Part shown: one piece after another, positions 9,615 to 19,700 of the stretch
Position numbering within the stretch: position 1 is the stretch's first letter
Layout of the letters: every line of letters starts with the position of its first letter
Origin: Flammeovirga pectinis
Lineage (GTDB): Bacteria > Bacteroidota > Bacteroidia > Cytophagales > Flammeovirgaceae
DNA length: 64,000 nucleotides
Reading direction: 5' to 3'
NCBI RefSeq assembly: GCF_003970675.1
Contig: NZ_CP034562.1
Location: forward strand, 1,302,001 to 1,366,000
The notes under the pieces: model-generated
The model's database searches: none
What the model saw: only the letters and a program-made list of their open reading frames with translations
What the model was told of the DNA's origin: nothing
Position numbers and translations under genes: made by a program

Positions 9615-12600
9615 ATGAAAATGAGCATTAACTCTACATGGCGTTTAGCTACAACGATGCTACTTTTATTGTTCTCTTTAGTGACATTCGCTCAAGATAG
9701 AACTGTACAAGGTACTGTTGTAGATGAAAATGGCGACCCACTACCGGGTGTGGCTGTTTTAGTTAAAGGTACTACTAAAGGTGGTACAACCGATTTTGAC
9801 GGTAAATTCAAAATTTCACTTGCAGATGGCGATGATGTATTAGTTGTAAGTTACATTGGTTACATGGCACAAGAGGTGCCTGTAGGAAATGCAGCAACAA
9901 TTGATGTGTTTATGGAAGTCGATGCAGAGCAACTTGAAGAAGTTGTAGTAATTGGTTATGGTAGCGTAAAGAAAGAAGATGCTACAGGGTCAGTCCAAGC
10001 TATTAAAGCTTCTGATTTTAACCAAGGTGCAATTACTTCTCCTCAAGAATTATTAAATGGTAAAGTAGCTGGTGTTCAAATGACGAACTCTGGTGGTGCT
10101 CCTGGTGCTGGATCAACAATCCGTATTCGTGGAGGGTCTTCTTTATCAGCTTCTAATGATCCTTTAATTGTAATTGATGGTGTACCAATTGATAACGAAG
10201 GTGTCACAGGTATGCAAAACCCTTTAAACACAGTTAACCCTAATGATATTGAAACATTTACAGTTTTAAAAGATGCATCTGCAACTGCAATTTACGGTTC
10301 AAGAGCATCAAATGGAGTAATTATTATTACAACTAAGAAAGGTTCAAGTGGTAAGTTAAAAATTGATTATTCGGGTAATGTATCTGTGGCTACAGTGCCA
10401 AAGAAAATCGATGTTTTAAATGCTAATGAATTTACTGAAGTATTAAAACAAAGATATCCTAACCAAGCTGCAGTTACAGACTTATTGGGTTCAAATAATA
10501 CAGACTGGCAAGATCAAGTATATTCAAATGCAATATCTACTGATCATAATGTTGCTGTTGGTGGTTCAATTGCAGATGTTGTTCCTTTTAGAGCGTCTGT
10601 TGGTTACACTTACAATGATGGTATCCTAGAGACTTCTCACATGGATAGAACTACTGTGGCATTAAACTTAACTCCTTCATTATTAGATGATCATTTAAAA
10701 GTAAATGTGAATGCTAAATATATGAATGTTCAAAATACATTTGCTGACAATGGTGCAATTGGTAGTGCTTTACGTTACGATCCTACTCAACAAGCTAAAG
10801 ATCCTTCAAGTGAATTTGATAGATTTGGAGGTTACCATTCATGGTTAGATGCAGGTACAGGTGATCCAATCACTATTGCAACTGCTAACCCAAGAGCTCT
10901 TTTAGATCAAAAGGCAAACACTTCTGGTGTAAATAGATTTGTAGGTAATGCACAGTTAGATTATAAATTTCACTTCTTACCTGAATTAAAAGCTAATTTG
11001 AATTTAGGTTACGATTACTCTAAATCTGATGGTAAAACATTGGTACCTACAAATGCAGCATTCATGTATGCTAGTGGTGGCCAGTATTCTCCTTATAAAC
11101 AAGAGAAAAAGAATGAATTATTAGACTTTACTTTACAGTATGTTAAAGATCTTGAGTCAATTGATTCTAGATTAGATGTGATGGTAGGTTATTCATGGCA
11201 ACATTTCTGGAGAGAGGAATATAGTTACACAAACAACTATAATAATGATCAAACTCCTCCTCAACAACCAGAAAAAATCTTCCGTACGGAATCTTACATT
11301 GTTTCATTCTTTGGACGTTTAAATTATACATTCAAAGATAGATATCTTTTGACTGCAACTGTTCGTCAAGATGGAACGTCAAGATTTTCTCCTGAAACAA
11401 GATTTGGTTTATTCCCAGCATTAGCTTTCGCTTGGAATATCAAGAAAGAAGGGTTCTTATCTACATCTGATGCAGTAAGTTCTTTAAAATTACGTTTAGG
11501 ATGGGGTATTACTGGACAACAAAATATCGGAAATGGAGATTATCCATATTTGAATACATATACTGCCTCTCAAAATACTGCAGATTATGAGTTTTATTTA
11601 CCTGATGGTTCTCCATATTATTCTACAACAATGCGTCCAGGTGGATACGATAAAAATATCAAATGGGAAGAAACTACTACTTATAACATTGGTTTAGATT
11701 ATGGTTTCTTAGATGATAAAATTACTGGTACACTTGATGTTTATCAACGTTATACTACAGATTTACTTAACGTGATTCCTGTACCAGCTGGATCTAATTT
11801 AACTAACCAATTATTAACTAATGTTGGTGATTTAGAAAATAAAGGTGTAGAATTCTCGATTAATTATAAGGCTATTTCTACTTCTGATTTCCATTGGGAT
11901 CTTGGATACAATGTAACTTATAACGAGAATAAAATTACGAAATTGACACAAGTAAATGATCCAAATTACAAAGGAGTATTTACAGGAGGTATTGCTGGTG
12001 GTACTGGTAATACAATTCAAATTCATTCAGAAGGGCATTCTGCAAGTTCTTTCTTTGTTTATGAACAAGTTTACAACAATGATGGAAAACCATTAGAAGG
12101 TGTTTACGTTGATCAAAATCAAGATGGTTTAATTAACGATGATGATAAAGTTAGAAAAGAAGACCCTGCTCCAACAGTATATATGGGTATTACTTCTAAA
12201 ATGACTTATAAGAATTGGGATTTCTCATTAGCAGGTCGTTGGAACTTTGGAAATTATGTATACAATAACGTAGCTTCTAATAGTGCATATTATGCAGGTA
12301 TGTACACAACAACAGGTGGTGGTTACTTAAGTAACTTAAATAGTGATATTAAAAATACAGAATTTGAAAACCCTCAGTATTTTTCTGATTACTACTTACA
12401 AAATGCTTCATTCTTCCGTCTTGATAACATCATGTTAGGTTACAATTTCAATAATATTAAAAATGGTGCAATCTCTATGAGAGTATATGGTACTGTAAAT
12501 AATGTTTTTGTTGTAACACCTTACAAAGGTCTTGACCCAGAAATCAGCGGAGGTATTGATAATGATGTATACCCTCGTCCAAGAACATTCTTGGTAGGTG

Positions 12601-12617
12601 TTAATGTTGGATTCTAA
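9615..12617 (+). CDS. susC: SusC/RagA-type TonB-linked outer membrane transporter
   Basis: The 1000-residue protein is the energised outer membrane channel that imports glycan oligomers bound by its SusD partner. After a signal peptide ending TFAQ it has a carboxypeptidase-regulatory-like domain (VQGTVVDENGDPLPGV, to about residue 110). The SusC plug follows, beginning EEVVVIGYGSVKKEDATG and including PLIVIDGVP and ASATAIYGSRASNGVIIITT. A large beta-barrel ends in the aromatic-terminated strand FLVGVNVGF. The frame can be extended to a TTG at 9597, but the ATG at 9615 leaves a normal signal peptide and is preferred. It is followed 14 bp later by susD, and the locus contains two amylases, so starch or maltodextrin is the likely cargo. 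Confidence 0.95.
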   Translation: MKMSINSTWRLATTMLLLLFSLVTFAQDRTVQGTVVDENGDPLPGVAVLVKGTTKGGTTDFDGKFKISLADGDDVLVVSYIGYMAQEVPVGNAATIDVFMEVDAEQLEEVVVIGYGSVKKEDATGSVQAIKASDFNQGAITSPQELLNGKVAGVQMTNSGGAPGAGSTIRIRGGSSLSASNDPLIVIDGVPIDNEGVTGMQNPLNTVNPNDIETFTVLKDASATAIYGSRASNGVIIITTKKGSSGKLKIDYSGNVSVATVPKKIDVLNANEFTEVLKQRYPNQAAVTDLLGSNNTDWQDQVYSNAISTDHNVAVGGSIADVVPFRASVGYTYNDGILETSHMDRTTVALNLTPSLLDDHLKVNVNAKYMNVQNTFADNGAIGSALRYDPTQQAKDPSSEFDRFGGYHSWLDAGTGDPITIATANPRALLDQKANTSGVNRFVGNAQLDYKFHFLPELKANLNLGYDYSKSDGKTLVPTNAAFMYASGGQYSPYKQEKKNELLDFTLQYVKDLESIDSRLDVMVGYSWQHFWREEYSYTNNYNNDQTPPQQPEKIFRTESYIVSFFGRLNYTFKDRYLLTATVRQDGTSRFSPETRFGLFPALAFAWNIKKEGFLSTSDAVSSLKLRLGWGITGQQNIGNGDYPYLNTYTASQNTADYEFYLPDGSPYYSTTMRPGGYDKNIKWEETTTYNIGLDYGFLDDKITGTLDVYQRYTTDLLNVIPVPAGSNLTNQLLTNVGDLENKGVEFSINYKAISTSDFHWDLGYNVTYNENKITKLTQVNDPNYKGVFTGGIAGGTGNTIQIHSEGHSASSFFVYEQVYNNDGKPLEGVYVDQNQDGLINDDDKVRKEDPAPTVYMGITSKMTYKNWDFSLAGRWNFGNYVYNNVASNSAYYAGMYTTTGGGYLSNLNSDIKNTEFENPQYFSDYYLQNASFFRLDNIMLGYNFNNIKNGAISMRVYGTVNNVFVVTPYKGLDPEISGGIDNDVYPRPRTFLVGVNVGF

Positions 12618-12631
12618 TTGAAGAAATAATA

Positions 12632-14257
12632 ATGAAATTAAATAATATAAAAAGAACGCTAGCTGTTGTTGCATCAGTTGCAGCACTATCGTTCACATCA
12701 TGTGTAGGTGATTTGGATACGACTCCAATTGATCCTAATACAATTTCGGGAGCAGATGTTTTCGATGACCCGTCAAATTATACAAAAGCCTTGGCTAAAT
12801 TATATTCAGGCTATGTTGTAACAGGTCAAGTAGGTCCTGCAGGTGATGCAGATATTGGAGGTATTGATGAAGGTGCTTCTCAATATATTCGTAGATACTG
12901 GGAGCTTCAACAATTTCCAACTGATGAAACAATCAATGGTTGGGCAGATGGTAACTTACCAAAATTAAGTTACATGTCTTGGGGTTCTAACAACGAGTTT
13001 ATATCTGCTTTGTATTCAAGAATTTTCTATCAAATATCTATTTGTAATGAATTTATACGTAATACAAAAGATACAGATATTGTAGTTGATGGTCTGTCAA
13101 CTAAAGAAATGTACAATGAGGCTCGTTTCTTAAGAGCATATTCTTATTGGCATGCCTTAGATTTATTCGGGAATGGTATACCATTTACAACAGAAGCTGA
13201 TGGTGTTGGTAAATTTTTACCAAACCCTGCTGGTAAATTAAATGGACCAGAATTGTTTAATTACATTTCTTCTGAATTAAGAGCTGTAGAAGCTGATTTA
13301 TCAGCACCTGCTCCTGGAGCAGAAACAGGTAGAGCAAACCAAGCTGCTGCATGGATGTTATTATCTAGGTTATATTTAAATGCAGAGTCTTACGGGCAAC
13401 CTGCTAAATATGATAGTGCATTACTTTATACAAATAAAGTATTGAATTCAGGTTATGCTTTGGTAACGAATAATCAAGGTTCTACATATTCTGCATATCA
13501 AACTTTATTTTTAGCAGATAATAATACTTCTGGAAGTGAAATTATTTGGTCGCATAACGAAAATGGTTTAAGATCTAAATCATATGGTGGTTCTGCATAT
13601 CTAATTCATGCTTCTATTGGAGGTACTATGGATGCTACAGAATTTGGTGTGAATGGTGGATGGGGCGGTAATCGTTCTATGAAAACATTAACTCAAACTT
13701 TACAATATAAGTCAGTTGATGATAGAAACTTAGTCCACACAGATGGTCAAAAAGAAGAGATTAATGATCCAACTCAGTTTACCGAAGGTTATGCAATCGC
13801 TAAATTCCGTAATAAAACAAGAGCTGGAGCTCAAGGTTCAGATCCTACAGGTGACTTTGTAGATACAGACTTTATTGTATTTCGTTTAGCTGAAGCATAT
13901 TTGAATTACGCTGAATTAGCGGCAAGAGGTGTTGCAGGAGCTTCTCAATCTCAAGCATTAAACTATGTAAATGCATTATATACTAGAGCAAATGTACCTG
14001 TAGCAGAACACCTTAAAGCTTCTGAAGTGAATGTTGAACAAATAATTAAATATGAACGTTCAAGAGAGCTTTATTGGGAAGGTTTAAGACGTACAGATTT
14101 GATAAGATTAGGTCAATTTACTGGAGGTGCTTATGTTTGGCAATTTAAAGGTGGCGTTAAAGATGGTGCTTCAACATCATCTATCTATAATGTTTGTCCA
14201 ATACCTTCATCTGATTTAGGAGCAAACCCTAATTTAGTTCAAAACCCTGGTTATTAA
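12632..14257 (+). CDS. susD: SusD/RagB-type glycan-binding outer membrane lipoprotein
   Basis: This is a 541-residue lipoprotein with a signal peptide and lipobox FTSC, with Cys at about residue 23. It has the alpha-helical TPR-like SusD fold, recognisable from YNEARFLRAYSYWHALDLFG near residue 165, from WMLLSRLYLNAESYG and from the C-terminal KYERSRELYWEGLRRTDLIR. It caps the SusC channel and binds the incoming oligosaccharide. The start ATG at 12632 is 14 bp after susC. The 3' flank carries a strong hairpin with no T run, which may separate the message of susCD from that of the next gene. Confidence 0.95.
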   Translation: MKLNNIKRTLAVVASVAALSFTSCVGDLDTTPIDPNTISGADVFDDPSNYTKALAKLYSGYVVTGQVGPAGDADIGGIDEGASQYIRRYWELQQFPTDETINGWADGNLPKLSYMSWGSNNEFISALYSRIFYQISICNEFIRNTKDTDIVVDGLSTKEMYNEARFLRAYSYWHALDLFGNGIPFTTEADGVGKFLPNPAGKLNGPELFNYISSELRAVEADLSAPAPGAETGRANQAAAWMLLSRLYLNAESYGQPAKYDSALLYTNKVLNSGYALVTNNQGSTYSAYQTLFLADNNTSGSEIIWSHNENGLRSKSYGGSAYLIHASIGGTMDATEFGVNGGWGGNRSMKTLTQTLQYKSVDDRNLVHTDGQKEEINDPTQFTEGYAIAKFRNKTRAGAQGSDPTGDFVDTDFIVFRLAEAYLNYAELAARGVAGASQSQALNYVNALYTRANVPVAEHLKASEVNVEQIIKYERSRELYWEGLRRTDLIRLGQFTGGAYVWQFKGGVKDGASTSSIYNVCPIPSSDLGANPNLVQNPGY

Positions 14258-14264
14258 TTCAATA

Positions 14265-14296
14265 CTTCCTACACTGTAACCATACAGTGTAGGAAG
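14265..14296 (+). other. Strong intercistronic hairpin between susD and the susE-like gene
   Basis: CTTCCTACACTGTA (14265-14278) and TACAGTGTAGGAAG (14283-14296) form a perfect 14-bp stem with a 4-nt loop. It is followed by AATAAATTTTTG rather than a clean T run. It could act as a partial terminator or as an mRNA-end stabiliser for susCD. Confidence 0.7.
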
Positions 14297-14319
14297 AATA
14301 AATTTTTGATAAGATACAA

Positions 14320-15468
14320 ATGAAAAATTTAAATAAATTTTGTGTAGGACTTTCGTTATTGGCTGCAATGACAGCCTGTAAAGAAAATACTACAGAACCA
14401 AAAATTTCTTCAGATACTTATGTATCTGCAGAACTTTTACCTGAATCTGTTGATTCAAATAACATTTATGTCATTACTGAAGAGGCAGTGAATAATGAAG
14501 ATTCAGTATTCTCTACTTTTATGTGGACTCCATCAGATTATTCTGGTGTTAATCTTCAAAGAAACTATGTTCTTGAACTATCAAATACAGAAGACTTTGC
14601 AGTTACACAAGCATTAGGTGCTACAGCGGCAGATGAAACTCCTGTAAATTACGCTACAATGAATAATGCTGTTTTGGCATTAGGTTTATCTGCGGGTAAT
14701 GCACACAAAGTATATTCAAGAGTTGTGACTACAGTTACACCTAATGTAGATACTTTATATTCAAGTAATTTAGCATTTACTGTTAATCCAGTTTTTATTG
14801 CAATTAATTACCCTAAAGTATATATGCCAGGAGATTTCTCTGGTTGGAACAATAATGCTCCAAATTATACATTAGCATCATTGAATTTTGATGGTAATTA
14901 TGAAGGATATATGCCTTTAACAGTTAAAGAAGATGGAACTCCTGCAAATGGTGAATTTAAATTTGTAACAATTGGTGGTGACTGGGAATCTCAATACGGT
15001 TTAACATCAGCGGGTCTTCCTGCAGATAATCCTGTAGACTTGATTTCTAAGTCAGCTAACGGAGGTTCAGATCCTGGAAACTGTAATATACCAACAGGTA
15101 TTTCAACAACAGCTCAACAATATAGAGTTGAAGCTACAATTTTTGATGGTGCAGATGAAGGTTCTTATACACTTACTCCTGTTGCTTGGGGTGTTATTGG
15201 TGACGCAACTGGAAGCTGGGATGCTGATCAAGATATGACATATGTTCGTGCTTCAAACACATGGACTATAGATATTGATTTAGTTGTTGGTGAAATGAAG
15301 TTTAGAGCTAATGATGATTGGGCAATAAACTTTGGTCAAGGTGATTCAGGAGATAATTCTTTAAAATTTAATGCGGGTAATATCAAAATTACTGAGGCAG
15401 GAAATTATACTGTGACAATGGATTTATCAACGGCTCCAAATTGGTCATATACTTTGCAAAAGAACTAA
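14320..15468 (+). CDS. SusE/SusF-like starch-binding outer membrane lipoprotein
   Basis: This 382-residue lipoprotein has the lipobox MTAC (Cys at about 20). The N-terminal SusE-type immunoglobulin-like domain covers about 30-165. A carbohydrate-binding-like module starting YMPGDFSGWN follows at about 170-285. The C-terminal module begins WGVIGDATGSWDADQD and is rich in aromatic residues, as expected for starch-binding SusE/F domains. It is the third gene after susC and susD and should sit on the cell surface holding starch near the SusCD pore. Its C-terminal ~90 residues are a close paralogue of the C-terminus of the next lipoprotein. Function is inferred from family and position. Confidence 0.85.
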   Translation: MKNLNKFCVGLSLLAAMTACKENTTEPKISSDTYVSAELLPESVDSNNIYVITEEAVNNEDSVFSTFMWTPSDYSGVNLQRNYVLELSNTEDFAVTQALGATAADETPVNYATMNNAVLALGLSAGNAHKVYSRVVTTVTPNVDTLYSSNLAFTVNPVFIAINYPKVYMPGDFSGWNNNAPNYTLASLNFDGNYEGYMPLTVKEDGTPANGEFKFVTIGGDWESQYGLTSAGLPADNPVDLISKSANGGSDPGNCNIPTGISTTAQQYRVEATIFDGADEGSYTLTPVAWGVIGDATGSWDADQDMTYVRASNTWTIDIDLVVGEMKFRANDDWAINFGQGDSGDNSLKFNAGNIKITEAGNYTVTMDLSTAPNWSYTLQKN

Positions 15469-15495
15469 TTTGTAAATAATATAAGTTTATTTTTT

Positions 15496-15533
15496 AAGGT
15501 CTTCTTCCTCATATGGAAGAAGACCTTTTTTTA
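15496..15533 (+). terminator. Terminator after the susE-like gene
   Basis: A 13-bp stem, AAGGTCTTCTTCC (15496-15508) with its complement at 15515-15527, has a 6-nt loop and runs into a T tract. It closes the susCDE transcription unit, so the next lipoprotein needs its own promoter. Confidence 0.9.
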
Positions 15534-15544
15534 TTTATAAAACT

Positions 15545-15571
15545 CAATCGGTAGCGCAATCGGTTTCGATT
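15545..15571. promoter_or_regulatory. Tandem LacI-type operator, copy 2
   Basis: CAATCGGTAG (15545-15554), then CG, then CAATCGGTTT (15557-15566), then CGATT. This is two ten-base sites with central CG separated by two bases. The reverse complement matches copy 3 (16630-16656) at 25 of 27 positions. It stands between the terminator and the start of the second lipoprotein gene. Confidence 0.75.
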
Positions 15572-15726
15572 AAATACTTGAAAATGAGGTGTTTAATTTT
15601 TTTATTGTTGTTTTAATTTACATATATTGACATATCAAAAAAAGAGAAAGTGTACCTCGTTGTGGTTTCAGCTTTCTAGTGCGCACAACTTTTTGAATAA
15701 CTTTTTACTATTAATTTTAATTGAAA

Positions 15727-16575
15727 ATGAAAATGAAAAAGCTAAACTTTTTATCAGCTTCACTACTATTTATTTTATCTGCATTTATATTTTCTTCTTG
15801 TTCAACTGATGAGCTAGAAGCAATTGTAGAAGATTTAATTCCAGAAAGTTCTCAGTTAACAGCTCCAACTAATACGGAAGCGGTTTTACAAGCTAGTGAA
15901 GTAGACAATGTCTTTGAAACATATACATGGACTGAAGCAAGTTTTGGTGATGAGAAAGCGAATAACTATGAACTTTCGATTTATTATGGTGGTGGTGTTG
16001 TAGTACTAAAAGAAACAACAGAACTATCTGCAGCCGTAACAGTAGGAGAAATGGATGCAGCAATAAAAGAAGCAGCAGGAAGTTTTGAAGACGCAGGTGA
16101 TGCTGTCTCATTCAAAATTGGTGTTGTAAGTCATTTCAATAATGAAGTTGTAACAGTTTCTGACCCTCATGATTTGACAGTTACAACAATTGCTGTTGTA
16201 GAAGATAACACAGAAGAACCTGCTGAAGAACCAGGAGAAGAAGATAACAGTGAAGAACCTACAGATAGAGTTGCTCATGAAAATGATGGCTTATGGGGTG
16301 TTATTGGTGACGCAACAGGAAGTTGGGATGCAGATCAAGATCTACTTTATAATGCTGAAACAGAAGTATATTCTATAACTTTAGATCTTGTTTTAGGTAA
16401 TATAAAATTTAGAAAAAGTGATGATTGGGCTGTAAATTTAGGTGGTACTACTGAAGCTTTAGTTCACGATGGAGATAACATTGCTATTACAGAAGCTGGT
16501 AATTATACTATTGAGTTAACAGTTGATGAATCTGGTGATTCTGCTGTTGGTACTTTTACAATGACCAAAAATTAA
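15727..16575 (+). CDS. Second SusE/F-like surface lipoprotein with acidic linker
   Basis: The product has 282 residues from the ATG at 15727; a TTG at 15721 and an ATG at 15733 are alternatives. The lipobox is FSSC. A SusE-type Ig-like domain covers about 35-155. It is followed by a Glu/Pro-rich acidic linker (about 157-185) and a starch-binding-like C-terminal module beginning WGVIGDATGSWDADQD. The module is nearly the same as in the preceding lipoprotein even at the DNA level, showing a duplication. It lies between two LacI-type operators and two terminators, so it is a transcription unit of its own under the same control. It probably adds starch-binding capacity at the cell surface (inference). 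Confidence 0.8.
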   Translation: MKMKKLNFLSASLLFILSAFIFSSCSTDELEAIVEDLIPESSQLTAPTNTEAVLQASEVDNVFETYTWTEASFGDEKANNYELSIYYGGGVVVLKETTELSAAVTVGEMDAAIKEAAGSFEDAGDAVSFKIGVVSHFNNEVVTVSDPHDLTVTTIAVVEDNTEEPAEEPGEEDNSEEPTDRVAHENDGLWGVIGDATGSWDADQDLLYNAETEVYSITLDLVLGNIKFRKSDDWAVNLGGTTEALVHDGDNIAITEAGNYTIELTVDESGDSAVGTFTMTKN

Positions 16576-16582
16576 TTAGACA

Positions 16583-16625
16583 AAAAGAGTAGAATAGGAT
16601 TTATCTTATTCTACTCTTTTTTTAT
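16583..16625 (+). terminator. Terminator after the second lipoprotein gene
   Basis: AAAAGAGTAGAATA (16583-16596) pairs with TATTCTACTCTTTT (16607-16620) and is followed by more T residues. Confidence 0.88.
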
Positions 16626-16629
16626 TTTT

Positions 16630-16656
16630 AATCGAAACCGATTGCGCTATCGGTTG
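16630..16656. promoter_or_regulatory. Tandem LacI-type operator, copy 3
   Basis: AATCG, then AAACCGATTG (16635-16644), then CG, then CTATCGGTTG (16647-16656). It has the same 10-2-10 layout as copy 2 but in the opposite orientation. It lies 107 bp before the amylase start; a TATTTTG box at 16688-16694 lies just downstream. Confidence 0.75.
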
Positions 16657-16762
16657 ATCGTAAATAACTGATAATTAATATTTTATATATTTTGATTCGT
16701 TAGGTGTTATTAATACCTTTATGATTGAAAATGAAAGAACTACTAACATTTAATACGAGTTT

Positions 16763-19700
16763 ATGAGAAAGTATTTACTTAATCTAATTTTCTTAGTGAC
16801 TTCAATTGCTGTATTATCATTACAGGCAAATGGACAAACTATTTCAACATCACCAACTAATGTAACTGCATTGACTGAAAATGTTAAGATTACATTTAGT
16901 GTTGCAGGTACTGACCTCGCAGGAGAAGATAATCTTTATATTTGGGGATGGAGTAATGTAGGAGATTTCCTTACAAATGGTACAGAATGGAATGCTTCTC
17001 AAGATGCAGCTAAACTTACCAAAGTAACAGATGAAACATATACTTACGAATTTCCAATAACTCATAATACTGCTTCATATAAAACATTTGCAGATATTGT
17101 TGGAGTATCAAATGATCCAACATCTTTAAAAACAATTGGTTGTTTAGTAAAAACAAAAGACGGTGAAAAGAAAACAGGTGATTTAAGTATTACATTAAGT
17201 GATTTATCTGTAGCTGTTAATGTATCTTCTCCTCTTAAAAATGATATCTTTAAACAAGGAGATAATGTAGTAATTTCAGCTACATCACCATCAAGTTCAA
17301 AGTTAATAATAAAAGTAAATTCTACTGTTGTAAAAGAATTAACAGGAACATCTATATCTCATACAATTCAAAGTGTATCAAGTGGAGACCTAAATATAGA
17401 GGTTTCAGCTAGTGCTGATGGTTTAACAGCAATAGAAAAATTAGATTATTTTGTAGGAGCTACTGTTGTGAAAGCAGATAGACCTTCGTATGCATCATTA
17501 TTAGGTCCAAACTACAATGGAACAGAAGTTACTGTTGTATTACAAGATCCTGCTAAATTAAAGCAATTTGTGAATGTTATAGGGAGTTTTAATAATTGGG
17601 GTGATACAGGTGCGTACTCTATGAAATTAGATGTTGAAACTGATGCTAATTATTGGTGGTATACATTCTCAAGTTTAGATGCTAATCAAGAATATATTTA
17701 TCAATTTCTTATAGATGGTAATTTGATAATTGCAGATCCTTATACTGAAAAGGTATCTGATGAACAAGATAAGTACATTAATGATGGTTATGAGAGATAT
17801 CCAAATTTAATAGCGTACCCTACTGAAGCAAGTGGTTTAAAGGCATCTATTTTACAAATAAATCAAACAGAGTATGTTTGGAAAAACACATCTTTTCAGC
17901 CTGTATCAATTGGTGAAGCCGTAGTATATGAAATGTTAATCAGAGATTTTTCTAAATCATCTACATATGAAGAAGCTATAGCTGAATTAGATAAAATACA
18001 AGCTCTAGGTGCTAATACAATTCACCTTATGCCTGTGAATGAATTCGATGGTAATAGTTCTTGGGGATATAATCCTTCTTTCTATTTTGCTCCTGATAAG
18101 TATTATGGATCAAAAAATAAATTAAAAGAATTTATAGATGAAGCACATGGAAAAGGAATGGCTGTTGTTTTAGATTTGGTTTTAAATCATTCAACTCAAT
18201 CTTCTCCATTCTGTCAAATGTATAATAATGGTGAAATTTATGATGCTCCAAATGCCAGTAATCCTTGGTATAATGAAGAATCAAATTTTGATAATGATGC
18301 TGTAAAAGGTTGGGGTCCTGATTTTAATCATGAAAGTGAATATACTCAAGCATTGGTTGATAGTATTAATGCACATTGGATGAAATATTACAATGTGGAT
18401 GGTTATCGCTTTGACTTTACGAAAGGTTTTGGTAATAATCCAAAAACAGGAAGCGATGATTGGGGTAGTAAATACGATCAAGATAGAATTGATTTATTAG
18501 TAAGAATGACTAATGAAATCAAAAAGAGAAACCCTAACGCTTATGTAATCTTTGAACACTTATCAGATCTTGATGAGGAACAAGCTTTAGCAAAAGAAGG
18601 AATTACACTTTGGGGAAATGCAAATCATGATTTTAGAGAAGTTGTAAAGGGTGGTAATGCAAATTTAGATTGGCAATCACCTAAAACTAGAGATATGCCT
18701 ATAACAGGAGTGATGTCTTATATGGAATCTCATGATGAAGAACGTTTAATTTATGATTCCGAAGCTAACGGACAAGTATCTCAATTGTATGATTTAACAG
18801 ATTTACAAAATGGTGTAGATAGAGAGAAGTTAGCAGCAGGATTTTTCTTTATGGTTCCTGGGCCAAAAATGATATGGCAATTTGGAGAGTCAGGCTATAA
18901 TGTATCAATAAATCAAAGCGAATATCAAGGTGAGGTTAATGATGGTAACAGAACAAGTGAAAAACCATTAATATCTGATTTTGATACTCAAAATGATGCT
19001 ATAAGAAAGCAATTATCAGATGTGTATACAGCTCTAATTAAACTAAGAAATGATTATGATTTAGGAGATCTAGCAGATGATCAATATACTTTTGATTTAA
19101 AAAGTGAGATGAAAACTATTTCTTTAGATAAAGGGGCAATTCATATTAGAATAGTAGGTAATTTTTCATTGAATGAAGAATCACATACCTATGATTATTC
19201 TGATGCTAGTTCAACATGGTATAGTTATTTTAATGATGGTGATGAAGTTAATGCATCTGGAACATTTACTCTAAAAGCATCAGAATTTAAAGTTCTTACT
19301 AATATTAGAGTAACAACTCCTGTGGATGGTTTAGTTACTGGATTTGAAAGAATTTTTGAGGTTAATCCTTATGGATTTAAACAAGATGAGGAAATTAAAA
19401 TATATTTTGATCCTAATGCATCAGATAAAACTTTTGGAACATCTATTACGCTAGAAGCAGGTGTTGTATTAGATAGCCATGGAAGTGGAAATATATCTAA
19501 TAAAAACACTATTTCAATGACTAAAGAAGGGAATAAATATGTGGCTTCATATGTACCTAATGACTTTTTTAGTTTATCATCGACAGATAAACCATTCCAA
19601 ATGTCTTTAAAAGTATCTGATACACAAGGTGTAACAGAAGGAGAGTATTTTGTTGACTTTGAAGAGAACAATAAAAAGTTATTTCTTGTAGGGGATATTT

